Assembly (NCBI GenBank): GCA_038216465.1
Contig: JBBQQC010000002.1
Coordinates: 124,001 to 188,000 of the forward strand
Direction of reading: 5' to 3'
DNA length: 64,000 nucleotides
Origin: JACCZX01 sp038216465
Lineage (GTDB): Bacteria; Pseudomonadota; Gammaproteobacteria; Burkholderiales; Burkholderiaceae_F
The notes under the pieces were generated by a model. The model had not been told where the DNA came from. It saw only the letters and a program-made list of their open reading frames with translations, and made no database searches. Positions 36,355 through 44,158 of the stretch are shown in pieces. Every line of letters begins with the position of its first letter. The first letter of the stretch is position 1. Position numbers and translations under genes: made by a program.

Positions 36355-37013
36355 AGCGCAGCGAGCTTGACCATATCGTCATCGCATGCGCGAAACTCGA
36401 CGACGGTGTCGATTGGGTCGAGCGGCAGCTTGGAGCGCGACCGGTTGCCGGCGGCCCGCATGTGGCGATGGGCACGCATAACGCGTTGCTGAAGCTCGGT
36501 GCGCAGTCGTACCTTGAAGTGATCGCAATCGATCCCGACGGCGTCGAGCCGGCGCGGCCCCGATGGTTCGCGCTGAACGAACCCGAGATGCAAACGTTGT
36601 TGGCTGCGGGCCCGCGCCTGATCACCTGGGTGGTGCGCTGCGGATCACTGGCCAACGCGTGTGCTCGCGTGCCCGACTTGGGCGAGATCGTGTCGATGAG
36701 CCGCGGCGATTTTCACTGGAACATCGCCGTGCCCGACACCGGGTCGCTGGCGTGGGGAGGGGTGCTGCCGACCGCGATTCAATGGATGGCCGCCGATGAC
36801 GGCTCCGTGCATCACCCGTGCGACGTACTCGAAGACAGCGGCTGCGAGCTGGCGCGGTTGCAGTTGTCGCACCCGGCAGCGGTGCTCGGCACGAGCGGCA
36901 TCGTGGGGATGTTTCGCGAATTGAAGATCATGGGGCCGGTTGATCTGGCACCGGGGCCGAAGATGCTGGCGGCGACGATCCGCACGCCGCGCGGAGACGT
37001 CGTTCTGGGCTAG
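36351..37013 (+). CDS. VOC-fold protein, glyoxalase-like
   Basis: 220 residues with an N-terminal ELDHIVIACAKLDDGVDWVERQLG strand-helix and HNALLKLGAQSYLEVIAID, typical of glyoxalase-like proteins (PF13468 type). His in LDHIV and Glu in YLEVIA are candidate metal ligands. It overlaps the phosphodiesterase stop in ATGA and closes the operon. Its stop shares CTAG with the convergent asparaginase gene. Isomerase, dioxygenase or lyase activity cannot be told apart. Confidence 0.8.
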   Translation: MKRSELDHIVIACAKLDDGVDWVERQLGARPVAGGPHVAMGTHNALLKLGAQSYLEVIAIDPDGVEPARPRWFALNEPEMQTLLAAGPRLITWVVRCGSLANACARVPDLGEIVSMSRGDFHWNIAVPDTGSLAWGGVLPTAIQWMAADDGSVHHPCDVLEDSGCELARLQLSHPAAVLGTSGIVGMFRELKIMGPVDLAPGPKMLAATIRTPRGDVVLG

Positions 37014-38002
37014 TGCCCGATCAGCTTCAGCACCGGCACCACCGCACCGGTTTCGATGCCTCGATAGTTGCGAATCGGCGGGCAGTCGTAGACGGCGAGT
37101 GGTGTGCCGCTCGGATCGTCGACCAGATCGAGCTGCTCCAAAACCTCCACCGTCGCCGCGTGCACCGCGCGCGTGTTGCCGTCGGCGATCCGGATTGCGA
37201 TGCCGAGCCCCTGCGAGCGCACGCCTATCGTCTGCATGCCGTCGGCGCCGGCCTTGCTGATCCAGTCGCCGCGGCCGCTTTGCATGATCGCGAGATCGGC
37301 GCGCCGCGTGCCCGACACTAGGTCCGGGTGATGGCTCATCGCGTAGGTGATCGCGTGCATCTCCGGCGTTTCTTCGGCGGCGATGCGCGCGTAAAGCTGC
37401 GCCAACCGTTTCAGTGGCATCGCAAAATTGGGAGCACTGCAGCCATCGATGCCGAGCGCAATCGTGTCGCCTTGCGCGAAGCGCGCTGTGGTCGTGCGAA
37501 TTCGCTGCTGCAGCGGGTGGCCGCTATCCAGATAGTTTTCAGTCTGCAGCGAGTGCATCCTGCAATACGCGAGGAAGCCAGCGTGCTTGCCCGAGCAGTT
37601 GTGATGCAACGGGCTCCACGTCACTCCCACCGGCGCCAAGGTCTGGGTGGCGGCGAAATAACTGGGCGTATGGCAGCCGCATTGCAGCGCGGTCTCGTCC
37701 AGACCCACGCGCGCCAGAATGCGCTGAACCACCGCGACGTGCATCGCTTCGCCGCTATGGCTGGCGCACATCAGCGCCAGCTCGTGCGAGCCGAATCCAT
37801 ACCGCGCGAGGCCGCCGTCTTCAACGAACGGCAATGCCTGCAGCGGCTTTAGTGCACTACGGGTGAAGTTAAGCGAGTCGGGGTCGCCGGCCGAAGCCAC
37901 CAGCCGGCCTTGGGCATCGACGACCGCGATCGAGCCGTAGTGGACGCACTCGGTCGTGCCGCCGCGCGTGGTTTCGACCAATGGAACGTGGCGGGGAATC
38001 AT
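37010..38002 (-). CDS. Asparaginase-II family protein
   Basis: 330 residues of the thermolabile asparaginase family found in Rhizobium etli, unrelated to E. coli AnsA/B. RSALKPLQALPFVEDGG, HNCSGKHAGFLAYC and GIDGCSAPNFAMPLKRLA are the conserved blocks carrying the active Ser/Lys/Cys positions. It probably hydrolyses L-asparagine. ATG 38002 (MIPRHVPLVE) is preferred; a longer frame to 38086 has unrelated sequence and no good ribosome site. It lies 90 bases beyond the sensor kinase stop. Confidence 0.87.
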   Translation of the reverse strand: MIPRHVPLVETTRGGTTECVHYGSIAVVDAQGRLVASAGDPDSLNFTRSALKPLQALPFVEDGGLARYGFGSHELALMCASHSGEAMHVAVVQRILARVGLDETALQCGCHTPSYFAATQTLAPVGVTWSPLHHNCSGKHAGFLAYCRMHSLQTENYLDSGHPLQQRIRTTTARFAQGDTIALGIDGCSAPNFAMPLKRLAQLYARIAAEETPEMHAITYAMSHHPDLVSGTRRADLAIMQSGRGDWISKAGADGMQTIGVRSQGLGIAIRIADGNTRAVHAATVEVLEQLDLVDDPSGTPLAVYDCPPIRNYRGIETGAVVPVLKLIGH

Positions 38003-38092
38003 TCGATTGTTGTTGTTGGTACCCGTCGTGCGCAGCGGGCAGATCATCCCGGACGCGCGGCCGAAAGACAACTGGCAATGCCGCAATCTGCG

Positions 38093-41000
38093 CTAGCGGC
38101 TACCCAGCTTGGACAACAGCTCCTGCAGTGCGGCGTGGTCGACCGGCTTGACCAGATGAGCGTCGAAGCCGGCGTCCTTGCTCTTCTGCCGATCTTCGTC
38201 CTGCCCCCAGCCGGTCAGGGCGATTAGCACCCTGTCCTTGCCTCCGGGCTGCTGGCGCAGTCTGCGCGCCACTTCGTACCCGTTCAATTTAGGCAGCCCG
38301 ATGTCGAGCAGCACCACATCGGGCTTGAACGTTGCAGCCGCCTCGACCGCCTCGATGCCATCGTAGGCGGCGCGCATTTCGTTGCCCGTCAGCGTCAGCA
38401 ACATCACCAATGACTCGGCGGCGTCGCGGTTGTCGTCGACGACCAGTATGCGGCAATGCGTTGTGATCGAGGCCGTGGCAAGCAATCCCTCCACGCCCGT
38501 CGGCGGCGGCTCGGTCAGAATCGGCAAGCGCACGATGAACTCGGTGCCGCTGCCGACGCCGGCGCTGTGAACCTCCACAGTGCCGCCGTGCATTTCCACC
38601 AGATTTTTCACCAGCGTCAGGCCGATTCCCAGACCACTGGTCGTACGCTCCAGCGACGTATCGACCTGCATGAACATGTCGAAAATGCGCGATAGCTGAT
38701 CGGGCGCGATGCCGATGCCGGTGTCGCGCACGCGGATCACCGCTGCATCGCCTTCCCTGTCGACGCTAAGCCATATGCGACCGCGCGTGCCCGAATACTT
38801 GCTGGCGTTGTTCAGCAGGTTGCCCAAGACCTGCGCCAGGCGGGTTGGATCCGCTTCCAGGTAAACCGGTTCGGGCGGCAGCGTAACGGTCAACTCGTGG
38901 CCCAGGCTGTCGGACAGAGGACGAGCCGCTTCGACCGCGTGATGTACCACCGATGCCAGTTCGACCGGGCCTTTGCGAAGTTCGATCCTGCCGCGGCTGA
39001 TGCGGCTTACATCGAGCAAATCGTCGACCAGCCGCACCATCTGGCCGACCTGGCGCTCCATCATCGTCGACGCGGAGCCGGCCGCGTCGACGCCGGTCAG
39101 CCGCATGATCTGCAGCGCGTTGCGAATCGGCGCCAGCGGATTTCGCAGCTCGTGCGCGAGCATCGCCAGGAATTCGTTTTTGCGACGGTCGGCTTCGAAT
39201 AATTCGGCGCTGTACTGCCGCAGCGTGTTTGCCGTTTCGAGCTGCTCGTGAATGTCGGTGCTTGACCCGACCCACATCACGATCTCGCCGTCGGCGTTGC
39301 GCATCGCCTGGATCCGGCTCAGATGCCAGCGGTACTCGCCGTCGGCGCGGCGAAAGCGGTGTTCAAACAGAAAGGTCTCGCCGGTGGCGAGCGAGCGCTT
39401 CCAACGCTGCAAGGTTTGTTCGATGTCGTCGGGATGTACGAAGCCCTTCCAGCCGTTTTCCTTGATTTGCTCATAGGACTGGCCGAGGTATTCGACCCAC
39501 AGCGGGTTGAAATATTCGACGTCGCCGTTCGCCGCGATGGTCAAGATCTTCTGCGGCATCGAGTCCATCACGAAGCGCCAGCGCCGCTGGCTCTCGCGTT
39601 CGCTTTCCTCCAGTAGCTTGCTGTCGGTGATGTCGCGGATGTTGCACTGGATGACCGTGTGTCCGTTCTCGCGATACAGGTTGCTTACCATTTCGACGTC
39701 GATCTGCCGCCCGGAGTGGGTTTGCAGCGGCAAATCGTCGTAGCGCAGATAACTGCGCCTTTGCAGCTCAAGCAGTGCACCCTTGCTTGCATCTCTATCG
39801 GCGAACAGCCCGATTTCCCACAGTTCCTTGCCGAGCAACTCGTCGTGCGAATAACCGAGCAGCTCGGCGATAAACGGATTGGCTTCGGTGATGGTGGCCG
39901 TTGCGCCGTCCAGAATCAGAATGCCGTCCTTGGCAGCCTCAAACAGCCGCCGGTGCTTGACTTCGGAAGCGCGCAAAGCGTCTTCAATCTGTTTGCGCTC
40001 GGTGATGTCTTCGATCGCCAGCAGAATACGTTCGGTCTGCCGGTGCCGGTCTTCGATACGGTGTGCGTTCAGCAGCATCGAGCGGCGCCCAAGCTGTGCG
40101 AACTCGTGGTCGACCTCGAACGCTTCGATGCTGGTGTGCTGCGGAACGATGTCCATCAACAGCTCGCGCAGCCGGGGAATGTCCCATTCGCGGTTGCCAA
40201 GGTCGTAGATGTGTTGCCCGAGCGTGTTCCTGGGTGTGATGCGGAAGGTTCGATAAAACGAGCGATTCGCGCGCTCGACGCGCAGCTGTCCGTCGAGCAC
40301 CAGCAGCGGCTCGCGCACGGTCTCGATCACGCTTTCGGCGTAGTCGAGCGCGGTGGCGACCGCCTGTTCGCTGCGCTTTAGCGCGTCGATGTCGACCAGC
40401 GTCAGCACCGCACCGTCGACCTTGTTGTCGAGTGTCATGTACGGACGCACTCGCAGCAAATGCCAGCAATCGCGCTGATCCCGCACCTCGCGCTCCTGCT
40501 CGTGCAACTCTGTGATCGCGCGCGATGCGAGCGCGGCGAGGTCGAGCCGCACCGAGCGCGCATCGTCTTCGGCGTCGGGGGCAACCAGATGGTGCCGGAG
40601 ATGGCCGATCGGCCGTCCGATGTCGTTGGCGATCAGATCGAACTGCCGTTCCGCCTGCTGACTGAACCGGCGAATCGTCAAGTCACGCCAAAGCAGCACG
40701 ATGGCAAGCTTGGCTGACGTTTGCACGTTGACCAGATCGCTGTTCAGGCGGTTCAGCTCGGCGTTGCGGTTGCCCATCTCCTCGTTAATGGTGGTCAGCT
40801 CTTCGTTGGCCGATTCCAATTCTTCCTTCGAGGTTTCCAGTTCCTCGTTGATGCTCTGCAGCTCTTCGTTGGCCGACTGAACTTCCTCATTGGCGGCCTG
40901 CAGCTCCTCGTTGACGGCCTCGTGCTGTTCCTGCATCGCCTGCAGGTAGTCGCGCGTTTCCGATAGCTCGGTTTCAAGCTGGGCGCTGCGGCGTGAGTCT

Positions 41001-43174
41001 TCGCTGGCGGCGCGGCGCCGTGCCGCAGACGTCGGCGCTGCGCTCTGCGGAACTTCGGCCGCCGCGTCGGGAGCGGCTTTGCCGGCGTCCTCGAACAGGA
41101 TCAGGAAGCACTGCTCGCGGACGTTCTTCAGCGGAATTACTTCCAGGTTGACGGCGCGGGTCGTGCCGTTCTGCTTGACGCGAACGTTGTCCTTGCGCAC
41201 GGCCTTGCTGGACTTGCGCGCCTGACTGATCGCGTTGCGCAACGGCAGCGTCAGTCCTTCGCGCGCCATCTTCACCACGTCGAAGCTCGCCTTGCCCGCC
41301 GGTGGTTCCAGGTACGCGCCAGTGGGTCCGCGAAATTGCAGGACCTGCAGATCGGCGTTGATCAGCACGCCCGGCGGCGCGAAACGGTTGATGGCAACAC
41401 GATCGGCCTCGCGCTGCGCGGCGACCTCCGGGGGGAACCCCGGCGCTGCGTCCAGTGCTGTAATAGCCGCCGCCCGCGAACGCATGCCCGGCGCCCCTTT
41501 CTGTTCAAGGGACTGGTTGACGGGCAGATGGAATCCGGGTGTCGGCGCCGACCTGCGCACATAAATCTTGTGCTTCTTGTCGATCGGCTCGTAAAGATCG
41601 GTGAAGCCGCCGATCGACTCCGATGCGCCGAGCAGCAGAAAGCCATCGGGCTTGAGCGCGTAGTGAAACGTCGACAGTGCTCTCTTCTGCAGGCCGGGAT
41701 CGAGATAGATCAGCAGGTTGCGGCAGCTGATCACGTCCATGCGCGAAAACGGCGGATCGCTGATCAGGTTCTGGCGCGCGAACACGACCATTTGGCGCAG
41801 GGATTTGTTGATGCGATAGCCGCCGTCTTCCTCGAAGAAGAAGCGGCGCAGCCGCTCCGGCGAGATGTCGTCGGCGAGCGTCCTGGCGTACAGCCCGTGC
41901 CGCGCCTTGTCGAGCAGCGTGTCGTTCAGGTCGGTGGCGAACACCTGCAGCTTGCGTAGCTGCGGCGCGTTGTCGGCCGCTTCGACATACGTCATCGCAA
42001 TCGAATACGCCTCCTGCCCGGTCGAACAGCCGAGCACCCACACTCGGATCGGATCGCCGGTGCGCTGCATCATCAGCTTCGGCATGATGTCGCGCTGCAG
42101 AACGTCGAACATCTCCGGGTTGCGGAAAAAGCTGGTGACGCTGATCAGCACGTCTGAATACAGCGCGTCTAGCTCCTTGCGGTTGCCGCGCGCGAAATCG
42201 GAGTAGCCCTGCAGCGTGTCCTGCTTGTTCAACACCAGGCGCCGCGCGATACGCCGCTGAATCGTGGTGGAGCGATACAGCGAGAAGTCGACTCCCGAAT
42301 GGTTGCGCAGCAGCAGCAGAATCTTCTTGTAGCCTTCCTGATCGCGGGTCTCCTCAGCGGCCTTTGCGCCTTTGCCCCCGCGAGTTTTCGTGGTGCCCGG
42401 CTGTTTTGATCCGACGCGCGCGGAGCTTTCGTCGGGGCGCCCGCCTGAAGGCAGCGTTGTGGCGTCGTCTTCGTGGGTTGTGGCTTGCGCGCGATCTTCT
42501 TCGGCGCGCATCGAGAGTTCAAAGGGCTGGCCCGCCACGTACGGATGCCTTGCAATGCGCGCGAGCTCTTTCGCAATGTCTGACGGCGCCAGCACCAGGT
42601 CGACGCAGCCCGCTGCCACGGCGCTGCGCGGCATCGAGTCGTATTTGGCCGTGTCGTTCTGCGCGAATGTGATCCCGCCCTCGGCCTTGATCGCTTCCAA
42701 TCCGAGCGTGCCGTCTGTTGCCGTGCCCGACAACACAACGCCGATCGCGCCCTCGCGCTGATCCTGCGCCAGCGACTCGAAGAAGCTGTCGATCGGCCGG
42801 TGCGGCACGCGAGTGCGCAGGCGCGGCTGAAGCTTCAGCACACCGTCGGTGATGCTCAGGTTCGTGTCGGGCGGAATCACATACACGTGATTGGGCCTGA
42901 CCACTTCGTCGTTCGAGATTTCACGCACCGGCAGCTGGGTGGCGCGCGAAAGAATCTGCGTCAGCGCGCTCTCGTGCTCCGGGTCGAGGTGCTGCACCAG
43001 CACGAAGCCGATCCCGGTGTCGACCGGCAAGGCAGTCAGCAATTGCGTGAATGCCTCCAGTCCACCGGCCGACGCGCCGATCCCGACAATCGGAAACCTC
43101 GCGTCCCGGCGCGCGTCGTCGCGCGACGCGTCGCTCTGCGGGGAGGCAGCAACTTGAGGGTCGTGGCGTGTCAC
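38093..43174 (-). CDS. CheB-CheR-PAS-histidine kinase-receiver hybrid protein
   Basis: 1693 residues. CheB methylesterase at about 28-210 (Ser35 in GIGASAGG, VQHLDPEHES, GVVLSGTATDGT). CheR methyltransferase at about 286-545 (VLGCSTGQEAYSIAM, SAM site). A long coiled coil of Asn-Glu-Glu-Leu heptads spans about 734-812, then four PAS-like domains to about 1320. HisKA has AHELRNPLAP (phosphoacceptor His near 1342). The HATPase reaches about 1550, and a C-terminal receiver has ILVVDDNRDAAES. No membrane segment, so a soluble sensor. No chemotaxis genes are nearby. The output is unknown. Confidence 0.92.
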   Translation of the reverse strand: MTRHDPQVAASPQSDASRDDARRDARFPIVGIGASAGGLEAFTQLLTALPVDTGIGFVLVQHLDPEHESALTQILSRATQLPVREISNDEVVRPNHVYVIPPDTNLSITDGVLKLQPRLRTRVPHRPIDSFFESLAQDQREGAIGVVLSGTATDGTLGLEAIKAEGGITFAQNDTAKYDSMPRSAVAAGCVDLVLAPSDIAKELARIARHPYVAGQPFELSMRAEEDRAQATTHEDDATTLPSGGRPDESSARVGSKQPGTTKTRGGKGAKAAEETRDQEGYKKILLLLRNHSGVDFSLYRSTTIQRRIARRLVLNKQDTLQGYSDFARGNRKELDALYSDVLISVTSFFRNPEMFDVLQRDIMPKLMMQRTGDPIRVWVLGCSTGQEAYSIAMTYVEAADNAPQLRKLQVFATDLNDTLLDKARHGLYARTLADDISPERLRRFFFEEDGGYRINKSLRQMVVFARQNLISDPPFSRMDVISCRNLLIYLDPGLQKRALSTFHYALKPDGFLLLGASESIGGFTDLYEPIDKKHKIYVRRSAPTPGFHLPVNQSLEQKGAPGMRSRAAAITALDAAPGFPPEVAAQREADRVAINRFAPPGVLINADLQVLQFRGPTGAYLEPPAGKASFDVVKMAREGLTLPLRNAISQARKSSKAVRKDNVRVKQNGTTRAVNLEVIPLKNVREQCFLILFEDAGKAAPDAAAEVPQSAAPTSAARRRAASEDSRRSAQLETELSETRDYLQAMQEQHEAVNEELQAANEEVQSANEELQSINEELETSKEELESANEELTTINEEMGNRNAELNRLNSDLVNVQTSAKLAIVLLWRDLTIRRFSQQAERQFDLIANDIGRPIGHLRHHLVAPDAEDDARSVRLDLAALASRAITELHEQEREVRDQRDCWHLLRVRPYMTLDNKVDGAVLTLVDIDALKRSEQAVATALDYAESVIETVREPLLVLDGQLRVERANRSFYRTFRITPRNTLGQHIYDLGNREWDIPRLRELLMDIVPQHTSIEAFEVDHEFAQLGRRSMLLNAHRIEDRHRQTERILLAIEDITERKQIEDALRASEVKHRRLFEAAKDGILILDGATATITEANPFIAELLGYSHDELLGKELWEIGLFADRDASKGALLELQRRSYLRYDDLPLQTHSGRQIDVEMVSNLYRENGHTVIQCNIRDITDSKLLEESERESQRRWRFVMDSMPQKILTIAANGDVEYFNPLWVEYLGQSYEQIKENGWKGFVHPDDIEQTLQRWKRSLATGETFLFEHRFRRADGEYRWHLSRIQAMRNADGEIVMWVGSSTDIHEQLETANTLRQYSAELFEADRRKNEFLAMLAHELRNPLAPIRNALQIMRLTGVDAAGSASTMMERQVGQMVRLVDDLLDVSRISRGRIELRKGPVELASVVHHAVEAARPLSDSLGHELTVTLPPEPVYLEADPTRLAQVLGNLLNNASKYSGTRGRIWLSVDREGDAAVIRVRDTGIGIAPDQLSRIFDMFMQVDTSLERTTSGLGIGLTLVKNLVEMHGGTVEVHSAGVGSGTEFIVRLPILTEPPPTGVEGLLATASITTHCRILVVDDNRDAAESLVMLLTLTGNEMRAAYDGIEAVEAAATFKPDVVLLDIGLPKLNGYEVARRLRQQPGGKDRVLIALTGWGQDEDRQKSKDAGFDAHLVKPVDHAALQELLSKLGSR
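40775..40921 (-). repeat. Seven 21-base units encoding coiled-coil heptads
   Basis: Within the hybrid kinase, Glu-Glu pairs recur exactly every 21 bases (units begin near 40775, 40796, 40817, 40838, 40859, 40880 and 40901 on the plus-strand numbering). The encoded heptads are of the type A-N-E-E-L-Q-S. They form the linker between the CheR part and the PAS domains. Confidence 0.8.
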
Positions 43175-43201
43175 GCGGTTGCCGTTCAGCTGGTGTCCGA
43201 T

Positions 43202-43224
43202 TTTGCCAGCAATGCACTGGCAAA
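43202..43224. promoter_or_regulatory. Perfect palindrome upstream of the hybrid kinase
   Basis: TTTGCCAG (43202-43209) and CTGGCAAA (43217-43224) are perfect inverted halves around a 7-base spacer. The element ends 28 bases before the kinase ATG on the minus strand. No T-run follows on either strand, so an operator is more likely than a terminator. Confidence 0.4.
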
Positions 43225-43297
43225 TGGCCCCGGCTTCACGGGTTCGCGTAGTTAACGCTGTCTAGAACGTCGCTCCGGTCGACAGATTCATGAATCG

Positions 43298-43322
43298 GCT
43301 CGATGCGGTCCGCGCATCGAGC
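43298..43322 (-). terminator. Hairpin after the EF-hand gene
   Basis: GCTCGATGCG (43298-43307) pairs perfectly with CGCATCGAGC (43313-43322) around a 5-base loop. It stands 11 bases beyond the EF-hand stop on the minus strand. A second palindrome, GATTCATGAATC (43285-43296), follows. No T-run, so termination would be inefficient or Rho-assisted. Confidence 0.55.
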
Positions 43323-43333
43323 TTTATGCGCGG

Positions 43334-43882
43334 TTACTTGGAGCCGCCGCCGGTGGCGGGCGGGTTGCCGACGCCGCCGCTGGTCCCGACCCGGTTGGTT
43401 ACTGGGTTGCCCGTCGTGTTGCTGGTCGTGCCGGGCTGGAAGAACTTGCCATCCATCGCTTGCATGTCCTGCCAGGAAACCATGCCCTTGTCGTTGCGCT
43501 TCATCCTGTCATGGCGCATTCCATAGAAGCGCACGTATTCGTCGCGCGAAACCCAGCCGTCCCCATTCGCGTCCATCATTTTGAATTCCATGTCCTGCGC
43601 CATGCCGCCGCTGGACATGGTTGCGCCGGCCGCGGTGGTCGACATCGCGCCGCCCGTGGTGGCGGAGGTTGACATCGTGCCGTCCGAAGGCCTCGCCATT
43701 GTGGCGCCCGAACTGCTGGTCGCCATCGTGCTGTCCGACGTGCTGCTGCGCGTTGTGCTACCGCCCGAATAACCGGGAGTAGACGCGCTTCTGCCTGACG
43801 TGTCCTGGCTGTTCATCGGCTCGTACGAACTGCACGCGCTCATGACGGCCGCGGCACAAGCGACTACAACTAACTTGTTCAT
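43334..43882 (-). CDS. EF-hand lipoprotein with Ser/Thr/Gly-rich region
   Basis: 182 residues. A lipoprotein signal ends at VMSACSS (lipobox Cys at about 17). Residues about 24-95 are low-complexity Ser/Thr/Gly/Met. One canonical calcium loop follows (DANGDGWVSRDE, ligands at 1, 3, 5, 9 and 12), and a degenerate second (NDKGMVSWQD) lacks the first Asp. The C-terminus is Gly/Asn/Thr-rich. Probably an outer-membrane or periplasmic calcium-binding protein. The start has GAGGAACA upstream. Divergent from the DUF4331 gene. Confidence 0.78.
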   Translation of the reverse strand: MNKLVVVACAAAVMSACSSYEPMNSQDTSGRSASTPGYSGGSTTRSSTSDSTMATSSSGATMARPSDGTMSTSATTGGAMSTTAAGATMSSGGMAQDMEFKMMDANGDGWVSRDEYVRFYGMRHDRMKRNDKGMVSWQDMQAMDGKFFQPGTTSNTTGNPVTNRVGTSGGVGNPPATGGGSK

Positions 43883-44158
43883 GATTGTTCCTCTGTCTAG
43901 TCGTTAGGGTTACCGCATACGTCTAGACCGGACTTTGTCCGCGCTAACGAGCGGAACATCATATGAGCAAGAACAGGTCCCAAAGGCTAATTCAGTGGAC
44001 TGCGCCAAAAGACACGGACCGTTACGGATGAACGACGTTGTTGGATGTCGCTGCGAAAATAAAAAGTTTCGACGAGCTTCAAGGAGAGCTTCTTGCTGAC
44101 GTTCACTGGCGCGTCTGCGCCGATCGAGCCGAACCGGCTTTTCCCCATGGAGACAGAA
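43883..44158. promoter_or_regulatory. Divergent intergenic region, EF-hand / DUF4331
   Basis: 276 bases, more AT-rich than the genes. It holds a candidate rightward promoter (listed separately) and an AAGGAG at 44081-44086. That AAGGAG sits six bases before an in-frame TTG (44093), and could start a form of the DUF4331 protein with 22 extra residues. No further gene or RNA was recognised. Confidence 0.4.
44038..44065 (+). promoter_or_regulatory. Candidate sigma-70 promoter for the DUF4331 operon
   Basis: TTGTTG (44038-44043) and TAAAAA (44060-44065) are separated by 16 bases, in one of the few AT-rich patches of this spacer. It would give a leader of roughly 85 bases before the ATG at 44159. 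Based on consensus only. Confidence 0.35.

Noticed and set aside
27435..37013. C-P lyase or phosphonatase gene in the transporter operon
   Set aside because: None of the encoded proteins shows PhnJ, PhnX, PhnW or PhnA motifs.
40775..40921. Regular 21-base repeat as a possible CRISPR-like or minisatellite array
   Set aside because: Units encode coiled-coil heptads of a conserved protein linker and have no spacers.
43202..43224. Palindrome as a terminator
   Set aside because: No T-run on either strand and too far (about 110 bases) from the EF-hand stop.
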